Shown here one piece after another: positions 46,751 through 55,496 of a stretch of DNA of 64,000 nucleotides (position 1 is its first letter; every line of letters begins with the position of its first letter). The notes beneath the pieces are model-generated. The model saw only the letters and a program-made list of their open reading frames with translations, made no database searches and was not told where the DNA came from. Source of the stretch: Apium graveolens (lineage: Eukaryota > Streptophyta > Magnoliopsida > Apiales > Apiaceae); the NCBI RefSeq assembly GCF_009905375.1, contig NC_133650.1, positions 304,703,203 through 304,767,202 of the forward strand. The letters are read 5' to 3'. A program made the translations under genes and the position numbers.

Positions 46751-47475
46751 CTTATTTTCTTCTTCCTGTTTTTCTTCATCGTCAGCCTTTCCCTGCTTCT
46801 TGAGCTAGGACAAAGGTTGTTGATGTTAGGTTTAGAAGCTTAGGACAATCTTGTAATGTTCTGATGTAATTTAAATTTCATGAATGTATTCTCTTAATAT
46901 ATTAATGGAATTTCTACTTTTTGCAAGTTTTTGTCTCTGAGATGTTTGTAATTTAAGTGCACTGATAAATCCTGAGATATCCATATTCTGATGACCATTT
47001 CATTTTTTATTTAAATTAAGTTCTGATCTTAAAATATCAGTACTTGTTTACTTGATTTATTCTGGTCATTCTCACACTCGAATTTTTTTTCAGAATATTG
47101 GTGTTGTAGTGAAAATAATTGAATAAGTGGGAACAATTTAAATTTTGAATTAAAACTGATTTACCTCAATTAATGGAATTACTGGGTAAGTGGAACGGTT
47201 TTTCCTTGAAAAACTGCAAGTGGGTAAGTAATGATTACTGTTTTTCCGTTCCCATTAACTATTCATTATTGCTGCATGTCTGACAGGTGTCCAACGGTTA
47301 TATTTTTTTTACCAAGTATAAGTAAGAGAGAGAGAAGATTATACAATCTTTTATTTACTTTTACACTTTATCTCTCTTTCTTTGCTTTTACTCTCTCTCA
47401 TCTCCTGACGTTGGTTTTTCATACAGATATTTTATCAAACACATAACAGGCAACTCTTAATTTTCGATTTTTCTC
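46751..47475 (+). other. Copia-2 spacer between accessory ORFs
   Basis: 46751-46920 matches the block after the Copia-1 short ORF (GTTGATGTT, AATCTTGTAAT, TTAATGGAATTTCT), as expected of a conserved 3' untranslated region. A weak TATA-like GTATAAGTAA near 47317 and a long CT-rich leader precede ATG 47476. Otherwise noncoding. Confidence 0.5.
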
Positions 47476-50400
47476 ATGGCACCTAAGGATTTGATCATTG
47501 ATGGAGCTAAGTTCGTTCCAAATAACTATGCTGCAATTCTCGATCATGCTGAAGCTCCGTCTGAGTTGCATTTTGTGCAAGATCTTCTTGCACACAGTGA
47601 AATTGGGTATGCATTGACCCAACCTTCAGTCTTTTCAAGCCAACAAGTTCTAACGTTTTGGAGGACTGGGCATTTTGATAATGGTGGTACAACTGGTACT
47701 CCCAGTATTGTTTTTGAAGTGGATGATTCTGAACATGTTGTAACTCCTGGTACAATTTGCAAGGCCTTACATTTACCAGAAGGCTGTATTTTCTCAATAC
47801 CGGAGGAATCAGCTCTACAAGAGTTAATGGCCAGTTTGGGGTATGAGCAGAGTTTGACTAAGCTTGGACAGTTGAAACGGGCTCATATCAGAAAAGAATG
47901 GAGCTTCTTCTTCGACTGCATCACTAAAGCTTTCGGGAATAAGTGTTCCAACTTTGATGCAATTCCTATAATGAGTCAGCACATCGGGTATGCTATTATT
48001 AACCAAACTCATTTTGATTTTGCAAATGCTGTGAAAAGTTTTATTGGGGATAGGATGACAGAAGATAGGAATGTTGTCTACTTTGCTAGATTTTGTCAGC
48101 TTATATATACTTTCTGTTGTGCTGATGAACCCCAACCTACCACTGACTTAACTCCACCTTTCAAAATTGCAAAACGAGCCTTTAATGACTTGGTAAATGC
48201 TGACCTTAAGAAAAAGGTGGTTAGACCTTTACAGATTCCTCAGTCTGTAAAACAGATCTTGGTAAATGCTGATCCTCAAACCTATAGATCTGTTTATCCT
48301 GATGTACAACCCACCACCACAACCCAAACACCACAGCAACCATTAGAACATACCACTCATACATCTATACCTCATCCTTCCCTCAGAACATATCTCAAAT
48401 CATATCTCTCAACTTCACAGACAGCTCAACCTTCATCCTCAGCACCTACTGTGAAGCCTTCATCTTCCAAGCCCAAGAGGACAAAGACTGTTTCTCAAAC
48501 ACAACAGAAGAGAAGGAGGATTGTTATGAGAGATGAGTCTGATAATGAGGAACAGGTTTTTTCATCAGATTCTGATGTTAAAGAAGCTGAGAAAGTTCCT
48601 TCTCAGAAGGATTCTGGAATTGGGGGATCTAAGCTTCTCAAAAGGCTTAGAAGAATGACTTCTGCTGAACCTCCCAAGGAATCCCCACCTTTAAAGAGAT
48701 ACAAGAAATAGAGAGCTAAAAGGCCAGTTTCAGATGATGAGGAAGCAGCTGCTAAAGAAGGAGATCAGGAATCTCTGATCTCACAAGAACCAGAATCTGC
48801 TGAAGCCACTATTTCTTCATTGACTCCAACTCATGAAGCTGCTACAGAAAAGGCCAACACACCATCTGTGTCTCCTGTACATAAGACTGTATCTCCTGTT
48901 GATCCAGGCACAAGTGCTGAAATTGATATTCAGAACCTGGTTGTGCCTGAGGTACTTTACTTAGAAGCTCCAACAGTAATTAATCCATCAACAACACCTG
49001 TTACTGATGCTACTCAAACTCCAGAATTGTCTACTACACATTCTCTGCATCTAGATGTTGATGATCAAAATATAGGTGAGCATCAGGATATGGATGTTGA
49101 TCAGAACTTGGAACCATATCAGCACTTAGAGGATGATGCTGAAGCCTCAATTGCTTCTCATACTGTTGTTTTATCAGAAGATGCTGATTCTGTAAGTTCT
49201 GATATTGCAAATGCTGATGATACTGGTGATGCTGCTCCAAATGCAGATGCTGATGAAGCAGGTCCTTCAGGACATGCACCTCAGCAAACTGTTCACAAAA
49301 GTGAACTAGTTAAGAAGTTTGTTACAAGAGAAGCACCAGTGCCTTGGAGTGAAACTCCTGCAGGACATGAATGGACTAAGGAATGGAACTCATTTACCTG
49401 TGTTCCATCTGCAAAGAAACTTGCTGAGGACTTGACAAAAGCTGATGAGATGTTAATTAATGATGATTTCAAAACACAACTTCGAGTCACTGCATTGAGT
49501 ACTAAACATCTGCAAGGTCTCCATTCAACTACTCATGCAGAGTTATATAAAATTCAGGAAGAATAAATCAAGCAAGAACAAGTTCAGAAAATTGACAAGA
49601 AAAAATTCTTCCAACCTACCTTTGACAGAGTTGCTTATATTGAGAAGACCCAAGAGAAACAACAATCTCAGATTGATGATATTTTGAAAAATCAAGCTTC
49701 TCAGCAATTTCAACTTGATGAAATCCAAGCCTCAATGGAATTGCTTGTCTCTCTTCTTTTACCTGCTGATGCCAAAAAGGGGGAGAAAGTAATTAAGTCC
49801 AAATGCAAAACTGATAAGACACTGAAGGGGAAGGATGATGAAAAAGATGACCAGGGAAACTTTGGAATGGGTGAAGGTCATAGTCAAGGTAGAGGTTTCT
49901 CATCAAGAAAAGCTGAAATCACAAGTCACAGGACAAGTTCTGATGCTGGAAAAAGAATTACTTCTGCTACTGGTAAAAGGATAAGTTTTGATGAACTTCT
50001 AGATCTTGATGAAGAAATGTCAAGACAGTTATTTCTTAAGGAAAATCCAGGAATGGACTTGGAGAGTCTGATGGAAGAAGAAGCTAGACTTAAATCAGAA
50101 AAAGTCAAATCTAAATCTGAAGCTTCTGGTAAAAAGAAACTTCCAAAACTCAAAGGCATTGTGATAAAAGAAAGGTCAAATTCTGAAGCAACCAAAGCTA
50201 AATCACAACTGCAGATAGATCCAAGGTCCAAGGGCAAAGAGAAAGTTGGTGAACCTATCAAGGTTTATGTGCCTCCTGTGAATGAAGAAATTACTGATGA
50301 AGATGCTGATCTTGCTCTGACTTCAAGAAAAGTTTCTAAGACAACCTTTGACATGGCTCAAGTTGTTCAGAGTCAAGAGATAGTTAGTTCTGATATCTCA

Positions 50401-51237
50401 AAGAAGCAAGTAACCTCTGACATAGCTCAAGTTAACTTGATATCAGAAAATAAATCAAAGGAAACCTCTGACATTGCTCATGTTAAACCTTCAAAGATAC
50501 TCCTACCAGGATTCACTAAAGCCAAACAGACTCAACCTTTGAAGACTGCTGCAAGTGGTTTTGAAGCGAGAGTGGTTACTGGAAAGGAAGCAAGAGATAA
50601 AACTGCACTGGGAAGTGCTGATGAAAGAAGAATACAGAACACAACCAATGATCCAACTTCCTTAAGTAAACCAGGTATTGGAGCAACTCCTGAGAGATTG
50701 AATCAACTAGAATCTGTACAAATGGTTTACCATACCTACTTGAAAGAACACATCTTGTTGTACTTCATGACAGATGGTAGGGTTTATCATATAAGGGAAA
50801 ATGCCATTCCACTGAAGTATTTTGAAGAGCTGGAACATGTATTATTCTTACTTCAAGTGAATGACAAAATAACAGAAAGTGCTGCAAACTTTTTGAAGAG
50901 TCAAATTCAGAAACAGAAAAAGCTTTATTCTGTTAAGTCTGACAGCACATATCTTCCAAAGTACAGAGATCACAAGGGTGATATTGTTGAGATGAAGCCC
51001 AATTCTGCTAAGATTATAACTACCTTTCTGGGTTACAGGGCTGTGGAATTCAATCTTGAGTCTGACAAGGCATATTTGATCAGACTGGATCAGAACATAA
51101 GGAAAGCTAGAATTAATGATCTCAGGGCTGTAATCTTTCAAATTGGTGAAGATTCTGCAGAACTTAAAGATGCTAAAAGGAGGATAATTGATGAACTCAG
51201 ATATGCTGAGAGATGTTTGTTGAAGAACTATCTCTGA
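47476..51237 (+). pseudogene. Copia-2 accessory ORF2 (about 1,250 codons, two stops)
   Basis: One frame from ATG 47476 (MAPKDLIIDGAKFVPNNYAA) to TGA 51235-51237, broken only by TAG 48709-48711 and TAA 49564-49566. Domains by eye: N-terminal conserved block (residues ~40-220; IGYALTQP, VLTFWRTG, LGYEQ, RKEWSFFFDCI, NFDAIP, QHIGYA). Then a Thr/Pro/Ser-rich hinge with basic clusters (KPKRTKT, QQKRRRI), an acidic Asp/Ala-rich stretch (49030-49270), a conserved WTKEWNSF segment, a coiled-coil-like Gln/Lys region (49560-49740), DAKKGEK, a Lys/Ser-rich linker, and a conserved C-terminal domain (about 50690-51237; LLYFMTDGRVYHI, LPKYRDHKGDIVEM, AVIFQIGEDSAELK). No signal peptide or membrane span. Basic clusters could be nuclear localisation signals. 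Function unknown. Confidence 0.8.
49774..49789 (+). other. Internal polypurine tract in Copia-2 ORF2
   Basis: AAAAAGGGGGAGAAAG, 16 purines, preceded within about 20 bases by a T-rich run (CTCTCTTCTTTT). The 20-mer core is identical in Copia-1 (16699-16718) although the flanks have diverged. Confidence 0.45.
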
Positions 51238-51474
51238 ACAACTCCTGACATCAGAGAGATCAGAAGATGAAGCCAAGTCAAGATCTACAACTACTTAAAT
51301 TCTGATATGGATACAGACTAAAGTTGTTATCGGAAGTTAAAGATTGGTAAAGCTTTAAGGACTGTAAGTTGTAGTTATCTAGTCAAATTCTCATGCATTT
51401 GTACTTAATATTTTTGACATCATCAAATATCTGTTAAACTTGTATATTATGCTAATTTACAAGTTGGAGGAGAT
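51238..51474 (+). other. Copia-2 3' untranslated end and PPT
   Basis: Noncoding tail of ORF2 with a further TTCTGATA motif (about 51299). It ends in TTGGAGGAGAT directly before the 3' LTR, the plus-strand primer site. Confidence 0.8.
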
Positions 51475-52067
51475 TGTTAGATATATTTGATAATGTCATG
51501 GCTAATGTGATTTATGTTTAGTTTTCAGATCTTACTTAAACAGGATAAATAAGTACTTACTGGAAGTCAGGACTTAAGGATATCAGTACTTATATTATCA
51601 GGAGATAATTATCAGAAGATGGATATCAGAACTTAAGTACTGAAGGACGTTCAGATAAGGAAGGTAGCTGGTTAAAAGAAAGAAAATCGAGACAAACATA
51701 AGAAGAGATATGCATGAAGAAGGAATTCTATGAAGAATAGAATACTTGGAAGAAAAGATATCTGATTGATATATTTTAGGAAGCAGAATTATATTACATA
51801 TCAATTAGCGATTATCTTGTAATTGTGTAGTATATAAACACAGACATAGGGTTTACATTATAAGTGTTATCACAATCGAGAAGATTATTCATTGTAACCC
51901 TAGCAGCTCTCGTGATATTTGTTCATCACTGAGAGAGAACAGTTTCATACTGTAACAGAGTTTATTATTTCAATAAAGTTTGTTTTCTGTTACTTGAGTT
52001 ATTAAAGCTCGATTTGATTGTGCTATACACTGTATTCACCCCCCTCTACAGTGTGTGTGACCTAACA
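51475..52067 (+). repeat. Copia-2 3' LTR (593 bp)
   Basis: TGTTAGATAT to CCTAACA, partner of 24509-25107 with about 3% differences by eye. TATA box retained as TATATAAAC. Followed by ACACG (52068-52072). Confidence 0.95.
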
Positions 52068-52072
52068 ACACG

Positions 52073-52337
52073 ATACTAAACCATTAAAAGACTTGCTATG
52101 ACAATTCAATATAGTCTGAAGCTTCAACAGCCAAATTAGCTTCCAATTTACAAGATATGCCCAAATTCTAATCTCATTATAACTAATCAGGATTCAAATT
52201 TACTAATAAAGTTAACACAATATTAAGCAAACAAAGAACAACATAGCATAGAGAAAACGAGAGAGCGAAAGAGAGAGAGAGAGGGGGATAAAGAGATGGA
52301 GGAGGGGGAGAGAGGGGAGGGGAGGGAGAGTAAACAC
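52073..52337 (-). other. Flank and polypurine tract downstream of E2 exon
   Basis: No gene. 52251-52330 is almost pure purine ((GA)n and (GGGA)n), hence a pyrimidine tract on the minus strand, within what would be the first coding intron of the E2 remnant. Copia-2 lies within or just beyond this intron. Confidence 0.45.
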
Positions 52338-52426
52338 CAGCTCTGCAAGAGGTGGGATGATCTTTCTAGAGATCCATGAGCTCCTTCAAGATCCTTGAGC
52401 TCCTTCAAGATCCTTTTGGAGGCCAT
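52338..52426 (-). pseudogene. First coding exon of ubiquitin-conjugating enzyme E2, frameshifted
   Basis: The minus strand reads MASKRILKELKDL, the hallmark start of the UBC8/UBC10/UBC28-type E2 enzymes, which carry ubiquitin to E3 ligases. It should continue QKDPPTSCSAG. Instead a 19-bp unit is tandemly duplicated (52377-52395 and 52396-52414), shifting the frame; the following codons in the original frame also include CAG changed to TAG, then KDHPTSCRAG. The exon ends CAGAGCTG/GTGTTT, matching the usual exon boundary after the SAG-coding region. No later E2 exons are found in the window. Called a pseudogene fragment. Confidence 0.75.
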
Positions 52427-52870
52427 CAGTATGTATCTCCTCCAACACAAAACCCTAGATCAGCTAATTCGCAACATCCAAAATAATCGGTCGAACAAAT
52501 CATCCAAATCAAACAAATCCCCGACTAGAAGTAAGAAAAAAGAAATTGAAAAAATTAGGGGTTTGAGTTTAAAAAATCCCAATTTAAAACTTAATCAAAC
52601 TAATAATTCGAGTTAATAGATGAAATTTTTTAGTTTACCCACGTACCACTTCAAGGTTTACAGCTTCGAACAAATCAAATTAAGAAGTCGAACAAATCAA
52701 ATATAAATCGGACAGGGGAGTGAGAAAATGTTGAGAGAAGAGTGAGTCGAGTGTGTGTTTTATTCCAGTTTTGTTGTGTGCAAGCGAATTTTAGAGTGAA
52801 GAGATTAGGGTTCCTAGGGAGAGGGAGAGAGAGAGAATTTAGTCCAGAGAGAGTTGAAAGAAAGTGAGAT
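52427..52870 (-). promoter_or_regulatory. 5' untranslated exon and intron of the E2 remnant
   Basis: On the minus strand a CT-rich leader (about 52647-52850) ends CTTGAAGTG/GTACGT, a good donor. An AT-rich interval follows up to the ATG at 52426. Many plant UBC genes of this type have an intron in the leader. Two copies of TCGAACAAATCAAAT lie near 52666 and 52688. Confidence 0.45.
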
Positions 52871-53681
52871 TGGTTTTTAGTTTATTATTTTTGTTTGACT
52901 TGGTTGAAAGAGGGGGAAGCAAATAATGGACCGTGGAGGGAGAATATTTTGTTGTAAGTGGGAAAAATTTTGACCAAGGGAGGAAATATTGGAGCCGCGC
53001 GAATTCAATTTTTCAAAGTGAATTTTAGATATCGGTTTTAACAAAAGTGATGTCTTAAAATCAGAAAGACATTATATTTACGCGGGATGATGTTAATAAA
53101 ATTTTTAACATGGATTGCATGAGTGACCAATGTCTAATGTGTGATGTCTATTAACATTTTTCTTGTAGTGCTACATAGACATTATACTTAAGAGATGATC
53201 ACTAATGCTCTTAACAACTTATTTCATAAATATAATAAACATTGAAATGTACCCGAGGAATATGATTCTAAACATCACTGATTTTATCAATAAATTGCCT
53301 GATTAATTGCTATTATCCGTCATTACATTATTAATCACCAAATGTCTCCGCAGACTAATTTCGTATACTGGAAGCCCGATCTCTAGACGTACATATAGGC
53401 GCAAAGCTTAAGAATGAATGGTATACATAAACTCAACTCGTGGTGTGATCAAAAGTCTAACCATGTCTAGGGGAGCAAATTAAAGAGAGACATAAAAAAG
53501 TCCATGGAGAAGCAGAGGGCGGAGTGTCTTTTCAACACAAACAGTTGGGTCTACAATAACTACTTTCACATCTTAGCATAATTTAGTTAGATGAGAAGGT
53601 GATGATCCAATTTATTTACAACCTTCTCAACCGTCTTAAAACTCCCCACAACTTGTATTCCCTAGCTAGCTATTTCACCAC
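52871..53681. other. Intergenic between E2 remnant and glycine-rich protein gene
   Basis: AT-rich with no reading frame of note; contains the distal promoter of the plus-strand gene at 53768. Confidence 0.4.
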
Positions 53682-53693
53682 TATATATATACC
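53682..53693 (+). promoter_or_regulatory. TATA box of the glycine-rich protein gene
   Basis: TATATATATACC, about 75-85 bases before the ATG at 53768, giving a short AC-rich leader. Confidence 0.65.
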
Positions 53694-53767
53694 ACTTCCT
53701 AGATAGCTCTAGCTCGTATCAACTCATCTTCTCATCATTTATCTATACACATTTGCAATAGCTAAAG

Positions 53768-54238
53768 ATGACATCGAATTTTCTTCTCATTGCCCTTCTC
53801 GGTTCTCTTGTTGTTTGCTCCAATGCTCGAGTCCTCACAGGACAAAAGGCTAACTCTAACTCATTTGCGGATGAGAAAACATTTTACGGTCATAGTGGTG
53901 GACTTGGTGGAGGCGGAGGAGGTGGACTTGGTGGGGGTGGAGGACTTGGCGGTGGGAATGGATTCGGTGGAGGTGCGGGGGCAGGAGGCGGACTAGGCTC
54001 GGGTGGGGGACTTGGTGGAGGTGGCGGAGGAGGCTTTGGAGGAGGCGGTGGTGGAGGATTAGGGGGAGGTTCAGGATTTGGAGGTGGTGCTGGTAGTGGA
54101 TTTGGAGGGGGAGCTGGTCTTGGTAGTGGAGGAGGGTTTGGAGGAGGTGGCGGCGGAGGTGCCGGAGGTGGACTAGGAGGACTTGGTGGAGGATTTGGCG
54201 GTGGATCTGGCGGTGGATTCGGAGGTGGCCTTCCTTGA
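53768..54238 (+). CDS. Secreted glycine-rich protein, 156 aa
   Basis: ATG 53768 to TGA 54236-54238, single exon. Residues 1-20 form a signal peptide (MTSNFLLIALLGSLVVCSNA, hydrophobic core, likely cleavage after Ala20). A short non-repetitive spacer (RVLTGQKANSNSFADEKTFY) follows, and then about 110 residues of (G)n-L/F/A/S repeats such as GGLGGG and GGFGGG to the end. This is the layout of plant cell-wall structural glycine-rich proteins, which are exported and assemble in the wall. No RNA-binding or cold-shock domain and no Cys-rich tail, so it belongs with the simple GRP class. GC content is much higher than the surroundings because of GGN codons. It has a TATA box upstream and looks intact. 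The minus-strand Pro-rich frame opposite is a shadow. Confidence 0.88.
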   Translation: MTSNFLLIALLGSLVVCSNARVLTGQKANSNSFADEKTFYGHSGGLGGGGGGGLGGGGGLGGGNGFGGGAGAGGGLGSGGGLGGGGGGGFGGGGGGGLGGGSGFGGGAGSGFGGGAGLGSGGGFGGGGGGGAGGGLGGLGGGFGGGSGGGFGGGLP

Positions 54239-54622
54239 ACGTCAAGTAATGATGTTATCATACGTGCATGATGAATGTCATGCATGCGTCTAATCTTTTC
54301 ATACAAATTTGTGGTGTTGATTGTCGTATTTTGCATTTGATCTGGTTTTACATTATAGAAATACTATAATGGTGTTGTATTTTATTGTGATTTGTATTGT
54401 AACAACTATTGTTGAATAATTTATAATGATGATATTAATTTGATGGGTTATTTCAAGACAATTGCATGGGTATTATTAATCCGTTATTGTTTTGGCTTAA
54501 AAAATATCAACTCATATCTGTTGTTTGTTTAGTTTACGTATAGCAACAAATGCATGCACGGTGCACCAGCTGCATATGGAAGAAGATCCAATCATATATC
54601 ACAATCCCAATATGTTATATTA
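54239..54622 (+). other. 3' region of glycine-rich protein gene
   Basis: AT-rich; contains AATAAT near 54415 as a possible polyadenylation signal. No gene. Confidence 0.35.
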
Positions 54623-54624
54623 TA

Positions 54625-54888
54625 CTCCTTCCGTCTCTCCCAAGTTTATATTTGGGTTAAGTATGAAATTTAATAAAAATGATAAATTAGTAAAAAAAAT
54701 TAAAAAGGTGGGTAAAGTAGTGAAACCGGTTAATATTATATGTAAAAAATGAGTATAGTGGAGAGAAGTAGTGGATGTAGTTATTTTAAAATTATAAAAA
54801 TTTTACTATTTGTAGAAAGTTTTAAAATGTAAACGATTCGAAGACACATTAAAAAAAAGGCGTAAACAAATGAAATGGATAAATGGAG
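54625..54888. mobile_element. Stowaway-like MITE (264 bp)
   Basis: Starts CTCCTTCCGTCTC and ends ATCCATTT... in reverse (AAATGGAG), with short inverted ends CTCC/GGAG and a more extended imperfect match. TA flanks both sides (54623-54624 and 54889-54890), as for Tc1/mariner-derived Stowaway elements. AT-rich with no coding capacity. Confidence 0.7.
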
Positions 54889-54890
54889 TA

Positions 54891-55422
54891 TATTTCAGTT
54901 ACATGATTGCTAATCATCAAGGCAGTCAACGTAGAACCAATATAACGATCCTGATTCCTAAAGTACCCTTAGTGACGACATTTTAAATATGTGTGTTTAT
55001 ATTTTATATAAACGATCAAGTCTTTTTATCTCTGAATTTGCATCTTTACAACGAGAAGGAAGATCTTGCCAAAAAACAGCTGCTCAGTTAAATTTTTATT
55101 GAATAAAAATACTTTGAACTATTCCAAAACTGTAGAAAGTGTGGCTGAATTCTAAAAATTACAGTTTATACGACTTGACGAACAAAAATATTGTAAATTG
55201 TGTGCTACCGTTAGTTTTTGATTAACATCCGGTGGTTGAAACTTAAAAGTGCATAAATGCCCCTAAACCCTCATTTTCCCTCTTATTTTCCCTCCTTTTC
55301 CTTCTTTTTCTTCCCCTTTTTCGCCTCATACCTTTTTCTGAATCAAAGCGCTAGAAGCCTGAAACAAGTTTAGTGGCTCGTAAAGAAGGAATTTTTGCTA
55401 GATCCCCGCTTCTCATTTACCC
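54891..55422. other. Intergenic, no gene
   Basis: AT-rich. 55125-55265 has partial inverted similarity to 56560-56680 (shared AAAATTACAGTTT core), possibly ends of an old non-autonomous DNA element. A pyrimidine-rich stretch lies at 55265-55325. Confidence 0.3.
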
Positions 55423-55496
55423 AGAATTGTAGTTCAATTGGTCTGGGCACCGCCCTCTCAAGGCGAAAACGGCGAGTTCAAGCCCCGTCAGTCCCG
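55423..55496 (+). pseudogene. trnD: Plastid-derived trnD-GUC pseudogene (nuclear plastid DNA)
   Basis: A 74-base tRNA-like sequence matching the plastid tRNA-Asp gene: ATTGTAGTTCAATTGGTC in the D-arm side, CACCGCCC...AAGGCG in the anticodon arm, and AGCCCCGTCAGTCCCG at the 3' side. Differences include the acceptor start (AGAATT instead of GGGATT, breaking pairs), a D-arm base change, and the anticodon loop CTCTCAA where the gene has CTGTCAA, so GUC has become CUC. Neighbouring bases (55380-55422, 55497-55560) may be part of the same plastid insert. Not expected to be functional. Confidence 0.8.

Larger units (their letters stand above)
24509..52067 (+). mobile_element. Copia-2: large SIRE/Maximus-like Ty1/copia element
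   Basis: LTRs of 599 and 593 bp with TGTTAG...TAACA ends, a perfect 5-bp target duplication, a Met-tRNA primer site, a nearly intact gag, pol in copia order (PR-IN-RT-RH), a short accessory ORF, a long ORF2 and a PPT. Without the nested Gypsy-3 the element is about 13.4 kb. Damage is light: a gag start loss, one pol stop, two pol frameshifts and two ORF2 stops. By eye about a dozen LTR differences in ~400 bp, so it is younger than Copia-1. It lies between the SPA-like remnant and the ubiquitin-conjugating-enzyme exon. Confidence 0.95.

Noticed and set aside
47507..48135. Minus-strand frames opposite Copia-2 ORF2
   Set aside because: Opposite a long coding frame with conserved protein; no independent support.
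47476..51237. Calling ORF2 an envelope protein
   Set aside because: No signal peptide, no membrane segment and no cleavage site are visible; only position after pol suggests it.
53890..54336. Proline-rich minus-strand frame opposite the glycine-rich gene
   Set aside because: GGN codons read backwards give NCC proline codons; a shadow of the real gene, which has a signal peptide and TATA box.
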